Below, one piece after another: positions 1 to 10,812 of a DNA stretch of 64,000 nucleotides. The notes under the pieces were generated by a model, which was given only the letters and a program-made list of their open reading frames with translations, was not told where the DNA came from and made no database searches. The translations under genes were made by a program, and so were the position numbers. Positions within the stretch are counted from its first letter, which is position 1. The number at the start of each line of letters is the position of its first letter. The stretch comes from Lasiosphaeria ovina (Eukaryota; Ascomycota; Sordariomycetes; Sordariales; Lasiosphaeriaceae): positions 6,944,001 through 7,008,000 of the forward strand of contig JAULSN010000001.1 of the NCBI GenBank assembly GCA_033439765.1, written 5' to 3'.

Positions 1-318
1 CTGTTCGGGGTGGCGGGGCCCGAGTTCGCGGCGGCGATCCGCGTGCGCGAGCCCATGGCGCTGTTCGTGCTGCTGTACTGGGGCGTGCTGCTCGACACGG
101 CGGCGCGGGACCCACGCATGTGGGTCGTGGCGGACTCGGGGCGGGAGCTCGTGGCTGCTGTGTCGGAGGCGCTGCTGGTCGAGGGGAGTGGCATTGGTCA
201 CATTGCCGAGGTGCGTCAGGGCATTGCGTGGACGCGCCACCGCGTCGCGCTGCCGCCATTGCTCGGCTGCGAGATGCCCCCGGAGCTGATGGCCGGGCTG
301 GTGCTGGGGGAGGACTGA
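1..318 (+). CDS. C-terminal end of a probable fungal Zn2Cys6-type transcription factor (partial)
   Basis: The reading frame is open from the first base of the window and stops at 316-318, so this is the last roughly 105 residues of a gene that begins outside. The segment reads like the C-terminal tail of fungal Zn(II)2Cys6 regulators of the Upc2/sterol-uptake type: a hydrophobic helix (MALFVLLYWGVLLDT), then a 'W..DSGRELV' stretch, and a last Trp-rich region before the stop. No zinc cluster is visible because the N-terminus is missing. It would be a nuclear DNA-binding regulator. The assignment rests only on the tail, so it is tentative; another fungal protein with a similar C-terminal helix cannot be excluded. 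Confidence 0.5.
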   Translation: MFGVAGPEFAAAIRVREPMALFVLLYWGVLLDTAARDPRMWVVADSGRELVAAVSEALLVEGSGIGHIAEVRQGIAWTRHRVALPPLLGCEMPPELMAGLVLGED

Positions 319-491
319 GTACCGTGGTTGGGACTGGGATGATGAGTCTTATTGTCTATTTAGTATAGAGTAGAGACAAAACCTATCATTAGACAACCGA
401 TAGACCTGCAAGTAAAAACTTCTATATTTGCGAGATGTGACATCATGAGGACAATTCAGATGAAGCCGAAGACGTTCTGTAAGCCCCCCAA

Positions 492-2450
492 TCAAAGCAG
501 CCGCCGGGGGTATACCACCCTCTCTTTTAACGACGTCGCGTTCTTAGAGCCTGTGGCCTCCGCAATGGCGTCGGACCACTCGTAGTTGTCGAAAGGCTGA
601 GCCGTCTCACAAACTGTACCTGGCGAGGGAAGAGTCCCGTTCGTCCAGTAGGCCACGAGCGCCCTGAAGCCGCATACGGAGGGCGCGCTAATGGTAGCGT
701 GCTGTAGTATCAACTTGTCAGTCGCGGAAGGTGCAGGAAGAGGGCAGAGAAGGACCTACGCCAGTGCCATTCACCTCCAGGAACCCGCTTCCCTCGAAGC
801 CCGCGCTGACGTTGAGGGCCGACCTGAGCGGCGTGTGTGCGTCGCGACTGTTGCTGGCAACCAGGATCGGGTTCTTCGTCTTGACGCGGAAGTCGCCCGT
901 ATACGGGCTGCTGGCGTGCCACGGCCACTGCGCGCAGTGCGTCGTGATATACGCCACCAAACCTCCCACGAGTCTACTTATGTTGTTGAGCTTGGTGAAA
1001 ACGGGCGCAGCCTTGTCGAACGAGTCGATACGCGGGACTCGGTCGCTGCAGTGGATGCCCCACAGACTCTGCGTAGAATCAATACTGTGAACACCCAGGG
1101 CGTTCGCCGCCTCCTCGGCAGCATATAGAACCCCGAGCAGCTGGCGCTTTGTCGCGTCGGATCCGTAGACCAAGACGGCCAGGATCTGGGACAGGGTTGG
1201 CCATCCGTGCGTGTCCTTTAGCTCCTGGAGAATGAAGCTCTTAATCCCGTTCTCGTCGGCCAGATAAGCCCCCGTGGGGATGGGAGCTGCGCGGATCACG
1301 TCAAGGAAGCTATATGTGTCTTGCTCCAACTCCGCCGCCGTTTTGTTTTGCGCAGCAAGAGCGCACTTTCCAGGGCCAGCTTCGATACAGCTCGTGAAGA
1401 AGTAGCTAAGCACCTTGTCCGAGTCGGTCCATTCCTCGAAATCGCTGTAGGACATCAGTAGTTGGTTTCTGGTTGCGACTTTTACTGGAGATTCAAGAAA
1501 CTAGGTACTTACGCATCGGCGTGGTAATAGTCGTGGGGGTTCTGAACGCCGTCGATGACCAGCTTGTCAACTCTTTCCGGAAACATGGCTGCGACGGTTG
1601 CGCCCAGGGTCGTTCCGTAGGAAAAGCCTGGTAGAAAAAGGGTCAGTGTGCCAGTCTCCAGGCTTGCAAGCTCCCTGCTTACCCCAATACCGCAGCATTC
1701 CGTCCTCGCCGAGGGCGTCGACAAGGCTGACCATGTCCCTGGCAACAGAAGCAGTGCCGATGAACTCGCCTATGTCGTTGCCATTTCCGTGCAGTTTGCA
1801 GATGTTTGCATCGACCTCGCCACGCGCCCATAGCCGTCCGAGTGCCGTGTCCGAGGCGGTCCCAGACTCCATTCCGTCGAGTATCTGTCCAATGGTGAAC
1901 GCGTCTTCGGTGCAGATGAACGGAATTGTCGTGCCGGTCCCGCTAGATTGATTGACGTGGTCAGATTCCGCCGTGACTCAAAGGCATATGGGCTGCAGCT
2001 GGTGCTTACCGAGGGTCAAAGGCCAGGAGGTCATAGACATCGCCGCTGAGCCTAGGGGTGCGGAATGCTCGTCAGCAATAATTACCGCGTAACCGCCAGA
2101 ACCGAAGCACGTTGTAAGAAGGGCGGCAAGTCGGAGCGGCCGACTTACATCTGCAACAAGGGGCCAATATTCACGGCCGCCTGCCGCGAGGGCAAGCCAG
2201 GGCCTCCAAAGTTGAGCTGGATGCTTCCCCTCGACGGCTGGACGGCGGCGGGAATCTTGACGACCTTGAGGTCGATCTTGCTGCTGGAATTGGGGTGGGA
2301 ATAGTCGAGAGGCACTCGGAGAGTGGCGCACTGCAGAGACAAAGTCGTGTTGAACTCGCCTAGATCGCAAGGGCCCCAGTGTATCTTAGAGCTGGCTGCC
2401 TGGGCGAGGTCAGCGACGGCAAGGCAGACGAGTGATCGAGAAAAAAACAT
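492..2450 (-). CDS. Secreted TAP-like alpha/beta hydrolase (S33-type peptidase), six exons
   Basis: Exons on the minus strand are 2149-2450, 2010-2051, 1683-1942, 1513-1627, 760-1444 and 492-701, giving 537 residues with every junction GT-AG and in frame. The first 19 or so residues (MFFSRSLVCLAVADLAQA) are a signal peptide. The nucleophile elbow is GFSYGT. The acid lies in NPILVASNSRDAHTP and the histidine in GTGHATIS, so the Ser-Asp-His triad of the tripeptidyl-aminopeptidase-like family is complete. The C-terminal TAP-like segment (VAYWTNGTLPSPGTVC) is present. The usual GGPGGSG oxyanion stretch reads GGPGLPS here. It probably works outside the cell or in the secretory pathway as a peptidase or esterase; the substrate cannot be told from sequence. 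Confidence 0.85.
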
Positions 2451-3826
2451 GGCGAAATGTCTTTGCTGGCTGGTGGGCAGGGGTTTGGTGTGCAGGACAA
2501 CGGCTGCCGTAAATCATGTTGGCGAAGGTGGTCATTTTATAGCTGTGAGCCAGGTGCCGTCGGTGTCGGCTGCGTTGATTCTTGATGACGGTAGCGTCGA
2601 GGATGAACATGGATCATTCGCGGCTGTGCAGTTGGGGATTAATATCGTCAACGACGTAATGCGTTCCATAAACCCGGGCACGGGTCGTAGCATCGAATAC
2701 TCGTATCCACGAGCAGGGGCCAGGGCTGACGGCCGTTGGCGGTGCTAAGGTAGGCATGGCGAGGCAGGATGGTGGTGCATTTCCTCCTGAATCCCGGATT
2801 TTTCCAAGGATCAGCACGGCAGCTCCGTCGAGACGTGGAAATCCGGCCGATTTCAGGGCATGACCGGGGTTGCGATTGGCTGGCGAGGTGCAGATACGCG
2901 TGTCTGCACGTTCCACCAATCAGGCAATCGCACCAGCTCAACACGGTTGTGTTTGCTAGGTCCCGCAGCTTGCAAGTGGAGAGCTTGGAGGAAGGCGGTG
3001 CAAGCACGCCGCACGGCAGGTACAAACACTTGGCTTCGTTCAATTTCAGGCCTTTGGAAAAGGTGTCTTACACAAGCCGCCTACCTTCCTAAATAGCAGC
3101 TCCCAAATCTTACGATGGCCCACGACCGACGGAAGCCTAACAGCGTCGGCCATGGTTTTGATTAACATTCGACCCCCAACAATCGGGTGTTAGAAAATGA
3201 TCCTATCCCTGGCCTCATATACGGTAAGCATTGGGTCAGGGGAAACAAACTGAGACGAATTTTGTTACGATGCAAAGTTTGTGTGCCCTGGCCGCGGCAA
3301 ACCCAAGATATGGCGCGATTCTAATAGGTAGTGTCAGGGCTAATAATATCCACGTGCTTGCTCTGTCCAAACTGTAATTAATTAGATGACAAGCCAGGAG
3401 AAATCACATAGTAAACAAGACATGAAATTAGCAGCCGAGTTATGGTGGGCAGGCGCAAGCCAAATGAGTGATTAGTTACACGGCATCTTTCCTTACGCCA
3501 CCATAGATTGATAATTATTAGCCAATCCCGTCTTGGTCAAACATTTCGCATAATGCGAAACAAGTCAGTATCTTATCCTATATGGAAAATACTCCTCGCC
3601 CCCTATTGCTATTGTCCATTTCATCGGTAAAACTTTGCTTATGGGTTGGTCTCATATCTGTGACTTCATTTGTTTTAACATGAGTCGACCGCCCGCGAGG
3701 CTGCTCCACCGCCCGATCCATGAGCAGTGTTTAGGATTCATGATACGAGCACAGTCACGTACGGCATTCCTGATACCATGTACTCATGGCTCGATATATC
3801 GTGGGAACTGGCTTTGCCTCGACTTC
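2451..3826. other. Intergenic region, no gene seen
   Basis: This stretch lies between the start of the TAP-like hydrolase and the promoter of the small protein at 3994. It contains short open frames on both strands, but none has a family motif, good splice signals or a convincing start context. The right half (from about 3100) is AT-rich. Confidence 0.5.
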
Positions 3827-3832
3827 TATAAA
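3827..3832 (+). promoter_or_regulatory. TATA-box-like site
   Basis: A TATAAA hexamer sits 162 bases before the ATG at 3994. Between them is a CA/CT-rich, G-poor stretch with many 'ccaacca' words, typical of fungal 5' leaders. This supports transcription of the small protein gene on the plus strand. Confidence 0.4.
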
Positions 3833-3993
3833 GGGCCAGAAATCTCCCTTCCAGAATTATCTCCCAACCATCAACTACACCATCGATACTCTGCAAGGCA
3901 CTCCCAACAGCCCTTCATACTCGGACATACCTACCAAACCAATTTCACATACCGAAGTCTTTCCAATAACCAACCACACCCACATCCGCCAAA

Positions 3994-4224
3994 ATGAGCT
4001 CCTCAGGCAGCGGCGGCAACTCGGGCAACTCGGGCAATGGGCCGTCCGAGGCCCAACAGAAGGAGGAGAGGCGCAGACAGGACCAGGCAAAAGAGAGCGC
4101 AAGGAACACCAACAAGGGGAAACAAGGCGACAAGGGCGAGTCGAGCAAGGGTACCGCACCCTATGACGGCGATGCGGTGCGAGGGTTCATAAGTACCGGC
4201 CATTATAGAAGGCGGAATCATTAG
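3994..4224 (+). CDS. Small hydrophilic Ser/Gly/Asn- and Lys-rich protein of unknown function
   Basis: A 76-residue frame starts in good context (CCGCCAAAATG). The product opens with a low-complexity SSSGSGGNSGNSGNG run, then a charged stretch rich in Glu, Lys and Arg (QQKEERRRQDQAKESARN), with no signal peptide or membrane segment. It looks disordered. The gene might be spliced near its end: a GTAATG donor overlaps the stop region and a strong acceptor (CTACCTTTTAG) ends at about 4291, which would give a different C-terminus. I recognise no family. The leader and TATA box favour a real gene over chance, but expression evidence is absent. Confidence 0.45.
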   Translation: MSSSGSGGNSGNSGNGPSEAQQKEERRRQDQAKESARNTNKGKQGDKGESSKGTAPYDGDAVRGFISTGHYRRRNH

Positions 4225-5335
4225 TAATGAAGACCTTGCCCCAGCTGCGTGGCTGCCCAGCTCTTGGAAGCTAATATTCTCTACCTTTTAGGGTCCAACG
4301 GTAACTACGAAACATTGCCATTGGTTGACGGAAATGGCCGGGAGTGTGATTTTCTTGGGGAAGGCTGAATACTTTTTGGACGGGGCTGAATCCTGTGGCG
4401 CCTGGTGGGGAGCAAGTCAGCATGACGCACGCCTCCGATATTTTTGGCTAGCTCATCCGTATCTGCTACACACTGAAATACGAGATTTTCTTCCATAATA
4501 CCGATTACCACTGATCTTAATGTGATGGCCACTTGATAGTTAATTAACCGAACAACTGGACTGGCGACCGTCTGTCATGGAAGGCAAACAATGCCGGTAT
4601 CGCTTCCTCGATGATTTACACCACCATATCCTACTAATCTATTCTCGAGTCTGCAGGCAAGTCGGTTTTCTCATGTAACCCTGCCATTTATGCTAAGCAG
4701 AGACGTCAAATCGAGATAATTGAGATTCTTAACTAGCATGTAGCTGCCACCGAACTGACCACATAGCGTCTTGACACGATGGTGGAGATTGGGCTTTGGA
4801 CAAGAGTTCGGGAAGGGTCAGTATTTGTACTCGGTACATGGCTTATCATGGGGACGTAAAGAGTGAAATAATTATCGAAACTTCCAAGTTGCTTAGCCAG
4901 GTATTTATTAAAGAGTTCTTGCGTCGTACTAGACCGAGCTACCCAAAGCCACGTCAATTTTGATACACATTGACCCTCTCCTAGACACAAGTAAATGGAC
5001 AGAATTAATACAGCGGGGCCGTAATGGTTAGCACTCTTGCATGCATTTATTGTTCTTGTAAACATAAAGAAAATGCGAATATAAAGAACATGCAAATTCA
5101 AAGGATATATTAATATATCCGGCCGAATAATGGCATTGTTAGGCTCCTAGACAAGTGAATGTGAAGTTTCCATGTCAACAACAAAGAAACACAAACACCT
5201 CCGTCATTCATATTGGCAATCATGGCGAGTACGAAAGGCAAGTTAAATTCTAATGCAAGTAATTACGATTCAGACTAACATCTCATTTACATGTTCATCT
5301 ATGATTAGGTACCTAAGTATCCAACGATCCTCTCG
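4225..5335. other. AT-rich intergenic region, with a tRNA-like fragment
   Basis: No gene was found. Bases 5021-5037 read GTAATGGTTAGCACTCT, the D-arm/A-box sequence typical of eukaryotic tRNA-Gln and similar tRNAs. No matching anticodon arm, T-arm or acceptor stem follows, so it looks like a tRNA 5' fragment. The rest is AT-rich. Confidence 0.4.
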
Positions 5336-6664
5336 CTACCCCTCTTGCGAGGGCGAGACAGACTCCCCGAGATCTAACTCAGGCACATCCTCGTTTGCTC
5401 CAGACTCAGTGATTGGCGAATTCGATGGGGAGTCATCGGAAAACCTGGCGTTGGCCAGCAGGGAGAGCATCTTGGTCTTCTTGAAGAGGCCGCCGCTGAA
5501 CTCCATCGCCACCACCCTCTCGTAGGTGCTCAGCCTGGGCGCGCTGATGGGGTTCGTGTAGATGGGGTTTGCGCCGAGGGCAAGCATGCGCTCCGTGCAG
5601 CCGTAATAGCGCTCGAAGACGACGTCGCTGATGCCGTGCGCCGCGCAGGCCTTGACGATCTCGAACAGCCACTGGTTGCGGTCGCACTCTTGGATGCTGT
5701 CGAGGAGCAGGTCCACGAGCTCCTGGGTGCTGTGCGGCAGGATGCTCTCCGTGACGAGAGGTACAATGCTCCAGCTCAGCACGTAGCCCTTCTCCCCCTC
5801 GAGCATCAGCGTGATCAGCTCAAAGGCCTCCTTCCGGATGGCTTCGTCTGCCAGGTTGAGGTCGTGCAGTATAAGGGCGTGCACAAACGGGTGTTGGTGC
5901 ATCGCCTGGGTCAATCCTGGAAACTGTTGCAAGGAGTGGGTTGAGAACCAGTTGCCTCCAAGGTTCATGTTTGCCACCAAGCTCGCGAGCAAGGGGTTGG
6001 CGGCCTGGATTTGCATGCCCGGGATCATGACCTCGAGTGTGACATCCATCTCGACGAAGTACTTGGCGATCCTGATGCTCTCCAAGACGTGGCCTTCGGG
6101 CATGGGACCGAGAGCGATGATGGGGACGCCGAAGAAGGTCGGCACCCCGTGGTTCCAGCCGTAGTGGAGGACGCTGGCCAGGGTGTCAGAGTTGTACTGG
6201 CCCCCTGCCTCGACGAGAAGTTTGACGATGGGAAACGACAGGCGACCCCTAACTGCCTGTTCCAGGGCCGTCCAGTTCCAATCAAAGGCGAAGAAGGCGT
6301 TGACTGACGCCCCGTGCTCAAGACAGAACTTTACCATCTCGAGATGGCCGGATTTCAGTGCAAAGTAGAAGGACTTGCAGTCGCCGGATCGCAGGTCCCT
6401 GATCGCAGCATCCTGGGCAAGGTAAAACATGCCATTGCATGTATTGCAAAGCCTCAAGGCATCGCGTGTCGATAAGCGATACAGGATGCGGAGCTTAAGC
6501 TCGTCTGCCAGGGTAACGAGTATGTTTTCCTGGTTAGGGTCTGCTCTGCTAGTGGCGTCTGCTTGCTCCGTTGCGTTCTCTTGGCTTGTTGCGATCTCTT
6601 GACTCGTTGTGTCTGCCATTGTGTGATATATTGGCTTTAATATCAGAGATGGTGATAGATGCAA
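5336..6664 (-). CDS. Ankyrin-repeat protein with an N-terminal F-box-like region
   Basis: A single uninterrupted frame of 442 residues. The second ATG, at 6619 (MADTTSQEIAT), has a better context and would give 427 residues; I favour it. A Gln/Thr/Ala-rich leader is followed by a segment with F-box-like spacing (LADELKLRILYRLSTRDALRLC). Next come helix pairs of ankyrin type (KSGHLEMVKFCLEHGASVNAF; PIVKLLVEAGGQ). The C-terminal half is less regular and ends in an acidic tail. Ankyrin proteins of this size are common in Pezizomycotina and usually have no known role; if the F-box is real it would be a substrate adaptor for an SCF ubiquitin ligase. That is inference. Confidence 0.7.
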   Translation of the reverse strand: MHLSPSLILKPIYHTMADTTSQEIATSQENATEQADATSRADPNQENILVTLADELKLRILYRLSTRDALRLCNTCNGMFYLAQDAAIRDLRSGDCKSFYFALKSGHLEMVKFCLEHGASVNAFFAFDWNWTALEQAVRGRLSFPIVKLLVEAGGQYNSDTLASVLHYGWNHGVPTFFGVPIIALGPMPEGHVLESIRIAKYFVEMDVTLEVMIPGMQIQAANPLLASLVANMNLGGNWFSTHSLQQFPGLTQAMHQHPFVHALILHDLNLADEAIRKEAFELITLMLEGEKGYVLSWSIVPLVTESILPHSTQELVDLLLDSIQECDRNQWLFEIVKACAAHGISDVVFERYYGCTERMLALGANPIYTNPISAPRLSTYERVVAMEFSGGLFKKTKMLSLLANARFSDDSPSNSPITESGANEDVPELDLGESVSPSQEG

Positions 6665-7351
6665 TTAATGGGCGCAGGTTGAATTCGCTGGGCCGGAAAA
6701 CGCTCGTTACCAGGACATCCAAGAGTCGAAAGAGGAAGAGGGCGCATTTATACGCAGTCTCGAAGATTGATCTATATCACGAACAGTTGATATGGGAAAT
6801 AACAGCGAGATCAATATCTACCAGACTTGTTTAGAAAAGGGAAATGTAGGGTGATGTTAGGTTCAGCCTCGTTGATAGCTGAACAACATGGCACTTGGGT
6901 AACAACTTCATTGTTATTTTCCTGTCTGTCCATCCACAACACAACAGATACAGACGAATCGTAGAAAGCGTTCCTGTTCGTGGTATTTAGGTCATACAAC
7001 TAAGGGCTGTATCCTGAAGGGTAGTAGTACTACTAATATAATAGAAAAAGCACTAGAAATGTATATTTAGTGCGGAATGTCCCTGGTTTCAATTGGTGTA
7101 GACAGCTTGTAGCCTGGAAGAAGGGCGCCCGGTCGTGTAGCGGGACAGGCGCAGTGGACGGGGGAATGGGTTCTGGCTAACATTCCTAAGCTTCCTGTTG
7201 ATTGCCCGTCTTCACTAATTAATGTTTCTGACGACAAGCATGAGAGCAATTACTGCACGGTCTAACTGCTATTGAACTACCTAACGAGGTCAAACTGATT
7301 ACAGCACGCACCACAGCAAGCAATGGTTATGATCCCATGTAAGCTCAGCTA
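6665..7351. other. Intergenic region, nothing recognised
   Basis: This is the upstream region of the ankyrin gene and the downstream region of the MYND gene (both minus strand). It is AT-rich with only short frames; no RNA gene or repeat was recognised. Confidence 0.5.
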
Positions 7352-8386
7352 CTACTCCATGCCCGCATTGACGATGATGCCCAGGACCTTGCGCAGCTGC
7401 TCAATGGCGCCGGGGGACTCGACCCAGGCATTGTACGTGTTGCTGAATGCCAGCCGCGCCTCCTCCTCGGACCCGGGCACGTACCTGTGCGTGTTTGCCT
7501 GGAACTCTTCTTCCGTGGGACTGACGAGCATGATGAGGTAGTTCTTGTTGGTGGCGGTGATAGAGTGGAGCAGGTCGGCCAGCGACTCGTTGACGCGGGT
7601 GGCGCACTCGTTGAGCGTGGCGTCGTCGGCCACGAGCTCAGGCCGTCGCTCGAGGATGTCGCCGCGGTATTCGCCGCGGATGCGGGCGAGTATCTCGGCC
7701 GCCGACAGGCCCGGGGTGGTGGCGCGGCACCGCTGGGCCAGCTGAAGGCCGCGGAACAAGCGCATCTTGAGAAGCTGCAGCGTGCCGAGGTGGGTTATGC
7801 GGGGAAACTGCTCTCCCTTCCACAGGTCGGCGGGCTCAGTGGCGTCGGCGTCCTTGATGTCGAGGAATGGGAGGGTGGCATCTCTGGGGTTGTAGTCGGA
7901 GTCATCACAGGCGACGGCCTGCCACCACTTGCAAAAGTCGTAGCACTCCTGATCACGACCGAGCCGCAGGAGCAGGGCGGGCACCAAATCCCGGCAGCTC
8001 TCGCGGTCCACTCTGTCAAGGCGCACCAGGGCCTGGCAGATGGTAAGGGCGTCCTTAATGCCCTGGTGTCGCCATGAGCGGATCAGCATCTCGGCGTGGG
8101 TCATGCGGGCACGGATGTACATGCGGCGTCTGGGATCGTCGGAAAAGGCAGCGGTCGGAACGTGGTCGTAATAACCATCGGCACGGATCTCGGCCTCCAT
8201 GTCGTCGGCAACCTGTTTGGCTTTTTTGATCGTGTTGCATGTCGACTTGTGCGTCGGCCAGTACTCGCGCTGGTGTGCTCGACTGCAGAAATAATACGTG
8301 CTGCAGCCCGCGCAGCGGAGGAGCCCTTCTTTAGCCTCGCAGATCTCGCACCGCTTGGGGATCATGTGGGTGAAATGCTTTTCCAT
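7352..8386 (-). CDS. MYND zinc-finger protein
   Basis: An intronless frame of 344 residues. A complete MYND finger lies at about residues 13-50: CEIC, then CAGC, YFCS, H..REYW, H..TC, which supplies all the Cys/His zinc ligands in the expected order. The remaining 290 residues are mostly helical and carry no SET domain motifs, so it is not an obvious Smyd methyltransferase. MYND fingers bind short proline-rich peptides. Fungal proteins with this layout (N-terminal MYND plus a helical C-terminal region) are abundant and mostly uncharacterised. The start Met at 8386 lies six residues before the domain and has no close competitor. Confidence 0.8.
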   Translation of the reverse strand: MEKHFTHMIPKRCEICEAKEGLLRCAGCSTYYFCSRAHQREYWPTHKSTCNTIKKAKQVADDMEAEIRADGYYDHVPTAAFSDDPRRRMYIRARMTHAEMLIRSWRHQGIKDALTICQALVRLDRVDRESCRDLVPALLLRLGRDQECYDFCKWWQAVACDDSDYNPRDATLPFLDIKDADATEPADLWKGEQFPRITHLGTLQLLKMRLFRGLQLAQRCRATTPGLSAAEILARIRGEYRGDILERRPELVADDATLNECATRVNESLADLLHSITATNKNYLIMLVSPTEEEFQANTHRYVPGSEEEARLAFSNTYNAWVESPGAIEQLRKVLGIIVNAGME

Positions 8387-8601
8387 CTTTGCGATCGTTG
8401 ACGTCTGCTCGCCAGTGTTGTTGGATCCAACAAGAGTATGTCGAAAATGCGGTGAAGCGGCGCATGTGAATTCTTTCTCACGCTAAGAATCTGGCCCCAC
8501 TTCAGAAGAAGAAAGCATGACTCCGTCCGTATCTGTACTCCGTACCAGTCCTGTATATGTACTGTAGGTCTACATAACCCAGCCACCCCAAGGTACGTAA
8601 G
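8387..8601. other. Intergenic, upstream of the MYND gene
   Basis: No gene. It is the 5' region of the MYND gene and runs into the left arm of the inverted-repeat element. Confidence 0.4.
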
Positions 8602-8886
8602 GTGCGGAGGCTCGGGCCAAAAAAAGGGTCACCCTGCCCAGTGGCCAGGATTCGGAATCATACGGTGCCAGCTTGTTTGCCAGGTGCCGTTCTTCACCTA
8701 CAGATGCGTTCAAGCTTCGTTAAACCCCCCGTAATAGCGCTGAAGATAGTTATCTTCTTGCACTGTGAAAGATTTGCTTGTTGACCAGGCAGCTGGCGAG
8801 TCCAATCTAACCCCTTTTAGGACGTGGCGTTCTGGACCTTGCACTGGGGAGGGTGACCCTTTTTTTTTGGCCCGGGCCTCCGTACA
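8602..8886. mobile_element. MITE-like element with long terminal inverted repeats
   Basis: The left arm (8602-8650) and right arm (about 8833-8886) are imperfect inverted copies over some 48 bases. The shared core reads GGGCC, a run of A, then GGGTCACCCT on one strand and its complement on the other, with a GCGGAGG/CCTCCG outer end. The roughly 285-base unit has no coding capacity, which fits a non-autonomous inverted-repeat element. No clear target-site duplication was found, so a simple palindromic rearrangement is an alternative. Confidence 0.5.
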
Positions 8887-10192
8887 GTACGGAGTGCTCG
8901 CCTTTAGGTGGGTAATTCCACCCACGCCGTCAACTCTTGACAGTACCTCAAGACCTCCCCGATTCCGAATTGATTTTATGAATTCGCCACGTCCTTTATT
9001 CAAGCTGGTCTCTATGAACCGTGGCTGAGCTTGGATCCCAAAAATAGAATCACGACACAAGTCGCCGCCCGCACGCGCCGCCACGCCCTTCTCAATCCTC
9101 CAGGCTGCACAGAGCCAACTCGAGGCCCCAACTCGCATCAAGGCCGTCCGAGCGTTCGGCAAACGTTGCTTGCATCTTTCTTTTGGTGTATCCCCAGATT
9201 TTTGTCTGTCAGAAGTGGCGTCCAAGGTCCAGACTCACTTGTGCCGCACTGTGCAAACCGCCAGGTCGGTGTTCATGCTGCTTATGGTCTGATGGTTGGC
9301 AGCGCAGAAGCTCCTGCTGGTGTCAAATTTGGTGATGGGGACAGTTGGCGGCGCAGGATTGGAATCGTCCCCATTCGCTGCCATTCGTCTGGTTGGTGGC
9401 GGGTGCTTCGGTTGTGGTTGCCTTTTTTGCCCTTCTAGGCTCGTCCTCATTCAGTGTGATTCGTCTGGTTGGTGGCATCAGCCGCTGTCACAATTTAGTC
9501 GCCGCACACCTCGGATGGACGATTGTAACACAAACTCTCGCCAGTTTCAGGACGTCCGCGAATCTCCAGTGTTGCACAGCCCGTCAACTGGTGGAGGTAG
9601 GTTGGCATTGGATTTTGAACTCTATTACGCACATTACGCGCTACTAGAACCTAGCGTCGGTCGAAACTTTGGCTCTGCAAGGTTCTTTTGGTTCCCCTTT
9701 TGATCCTTGTAGTTTTAAGGCGTCATTGTCTGTGGTGTGCCCAGCTGTCGGTGTAACCAAGGCCGGTGCAACGACCTAATTATTATAAAATATGTATGCA
9801 AACAACATTTTCATGGCTTTGGAGTAAATGGCCGCATTTGCAGTCTTGATGTATAATTTTAATACCGCAAGTCGGATTTGCCTCATGACATCAGAACGGT
9901 CCTCGATCTATAAATATATGGGATTCGTCTTGTGTAGCTGTGTAATTATTTAGACTTGTCTTGTTCATCATCCGATTCTCTCTCTCTGATCCATCTCTCC
10001 CCCAGGCTCCTAAACGCCGAAATCATCTCGCCCTATCGTCAGAAGTCAATAAATACCCTCACTCCAGATTGATCGTGTCTAGGCCAGCATCGCATCTCCT
10101 ACCAACAAAGTCAAGCTCGCCAAATCGCGAACTGACTGTACCTCCAACCATTGCCTAGGTACACTGTATTCATTTGCTGAACGGACTTTGAG
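8887..10192. other. Intergenic region with a short direct repeat and a TATA-like site
   Basis: No gene was recognised. An 18-base word (ATTCGTCTGGTTGGTGGC) occurs twice, near 9383 and 9458. A TATAAATATA sequence near 9910 lies about 280 bases before the ATG of the HAD-like fragment and may have been its promoter. Confidence 0.4.
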
Positions 10193-10812
10193 ATGTCGAC
10201 TGCCCCACCGCTGCCGACTGATTTAGTCGCACATCAGTCGGTTAAAAATTATCCCAAGATAGTTTTGTTGGATCTTGAGTGAGTCGCCTCCTGACCTTTC
10301 ACCTACCTATTAATAGCAATTTGTTACCCAAGAATCCACCGGCTAATGCACCTCGAGCTTTGTAATTTGGAGGCCCAAGATACCGCAGACAAAGCCAACT
10401 GATCCAGTCGAGCTTGTAGTCGCCCAGGATAACGATACAGGGGCGCCACTCCTCTGGGACCAAAAGATTCGATACAAAAAGTGAGTTCCTCAGCTCACCG
10501 ACATTATTTACTTCAATCATGTGCTAACCGGTAATACTAAACTTCAAGGTCAAAGAAGGTTCTTGTTACACTAGGTGAGGATATCGCAGAAATATTCCAC
10601 GAACTATTAAGTAATGACGTCCGGATCTTTATTCTATCAACGCGTAAGGGGACTGCCTAGTAAGTCAAAGTTCCAAGGTGCTATTTCGCATGAGGTCCTC
10701 ATACTAACCCAATGGGTGGTTCACTAATGATTAACTGTAAGGAGATTCTGAATAAATTTCGTATCATCAACGACAAAGGCGAGGTCGACGTCTTGGGCCT
10801 ATACATTAACTG
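10193..10812 (+). pseudogene. HAD-like (MDP1-like) family member A, 5' fragment
   Basis: Exons 10193-10278, 10358-10480 and 10549-10659 join in frame with good donors and a TGCTAAC branch site. They encode an N-terminal HAD-like half: NYPKIVLLDLD at the first junction, FVIWRPKIPQ, then GEDIAEIFHELLSNDVRIFI. The D-x-D nucleophile motif (LLDLD) is preserved. After the third exon the model fails: the split codon TA joined to the next good acceptor (after TGTAAG) gives a stop. The following homologous block (EILNKFRIINDKG) ends in TGA after YIN. No counterpart of the later exons of copies B and C was found downstream. I read this as a 5' remnant of the family cluster at 15-26 kb, on the opposite strand and about 5 kb away. 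Confidence 0.55.

Noticed and set aside
2614..3096. Overlapping frames of about 100-130 codons upstream of the TAP-like hydrolase
   Set aside because: Several overlapping phases with no motif and no splice support; treated as intergenic.
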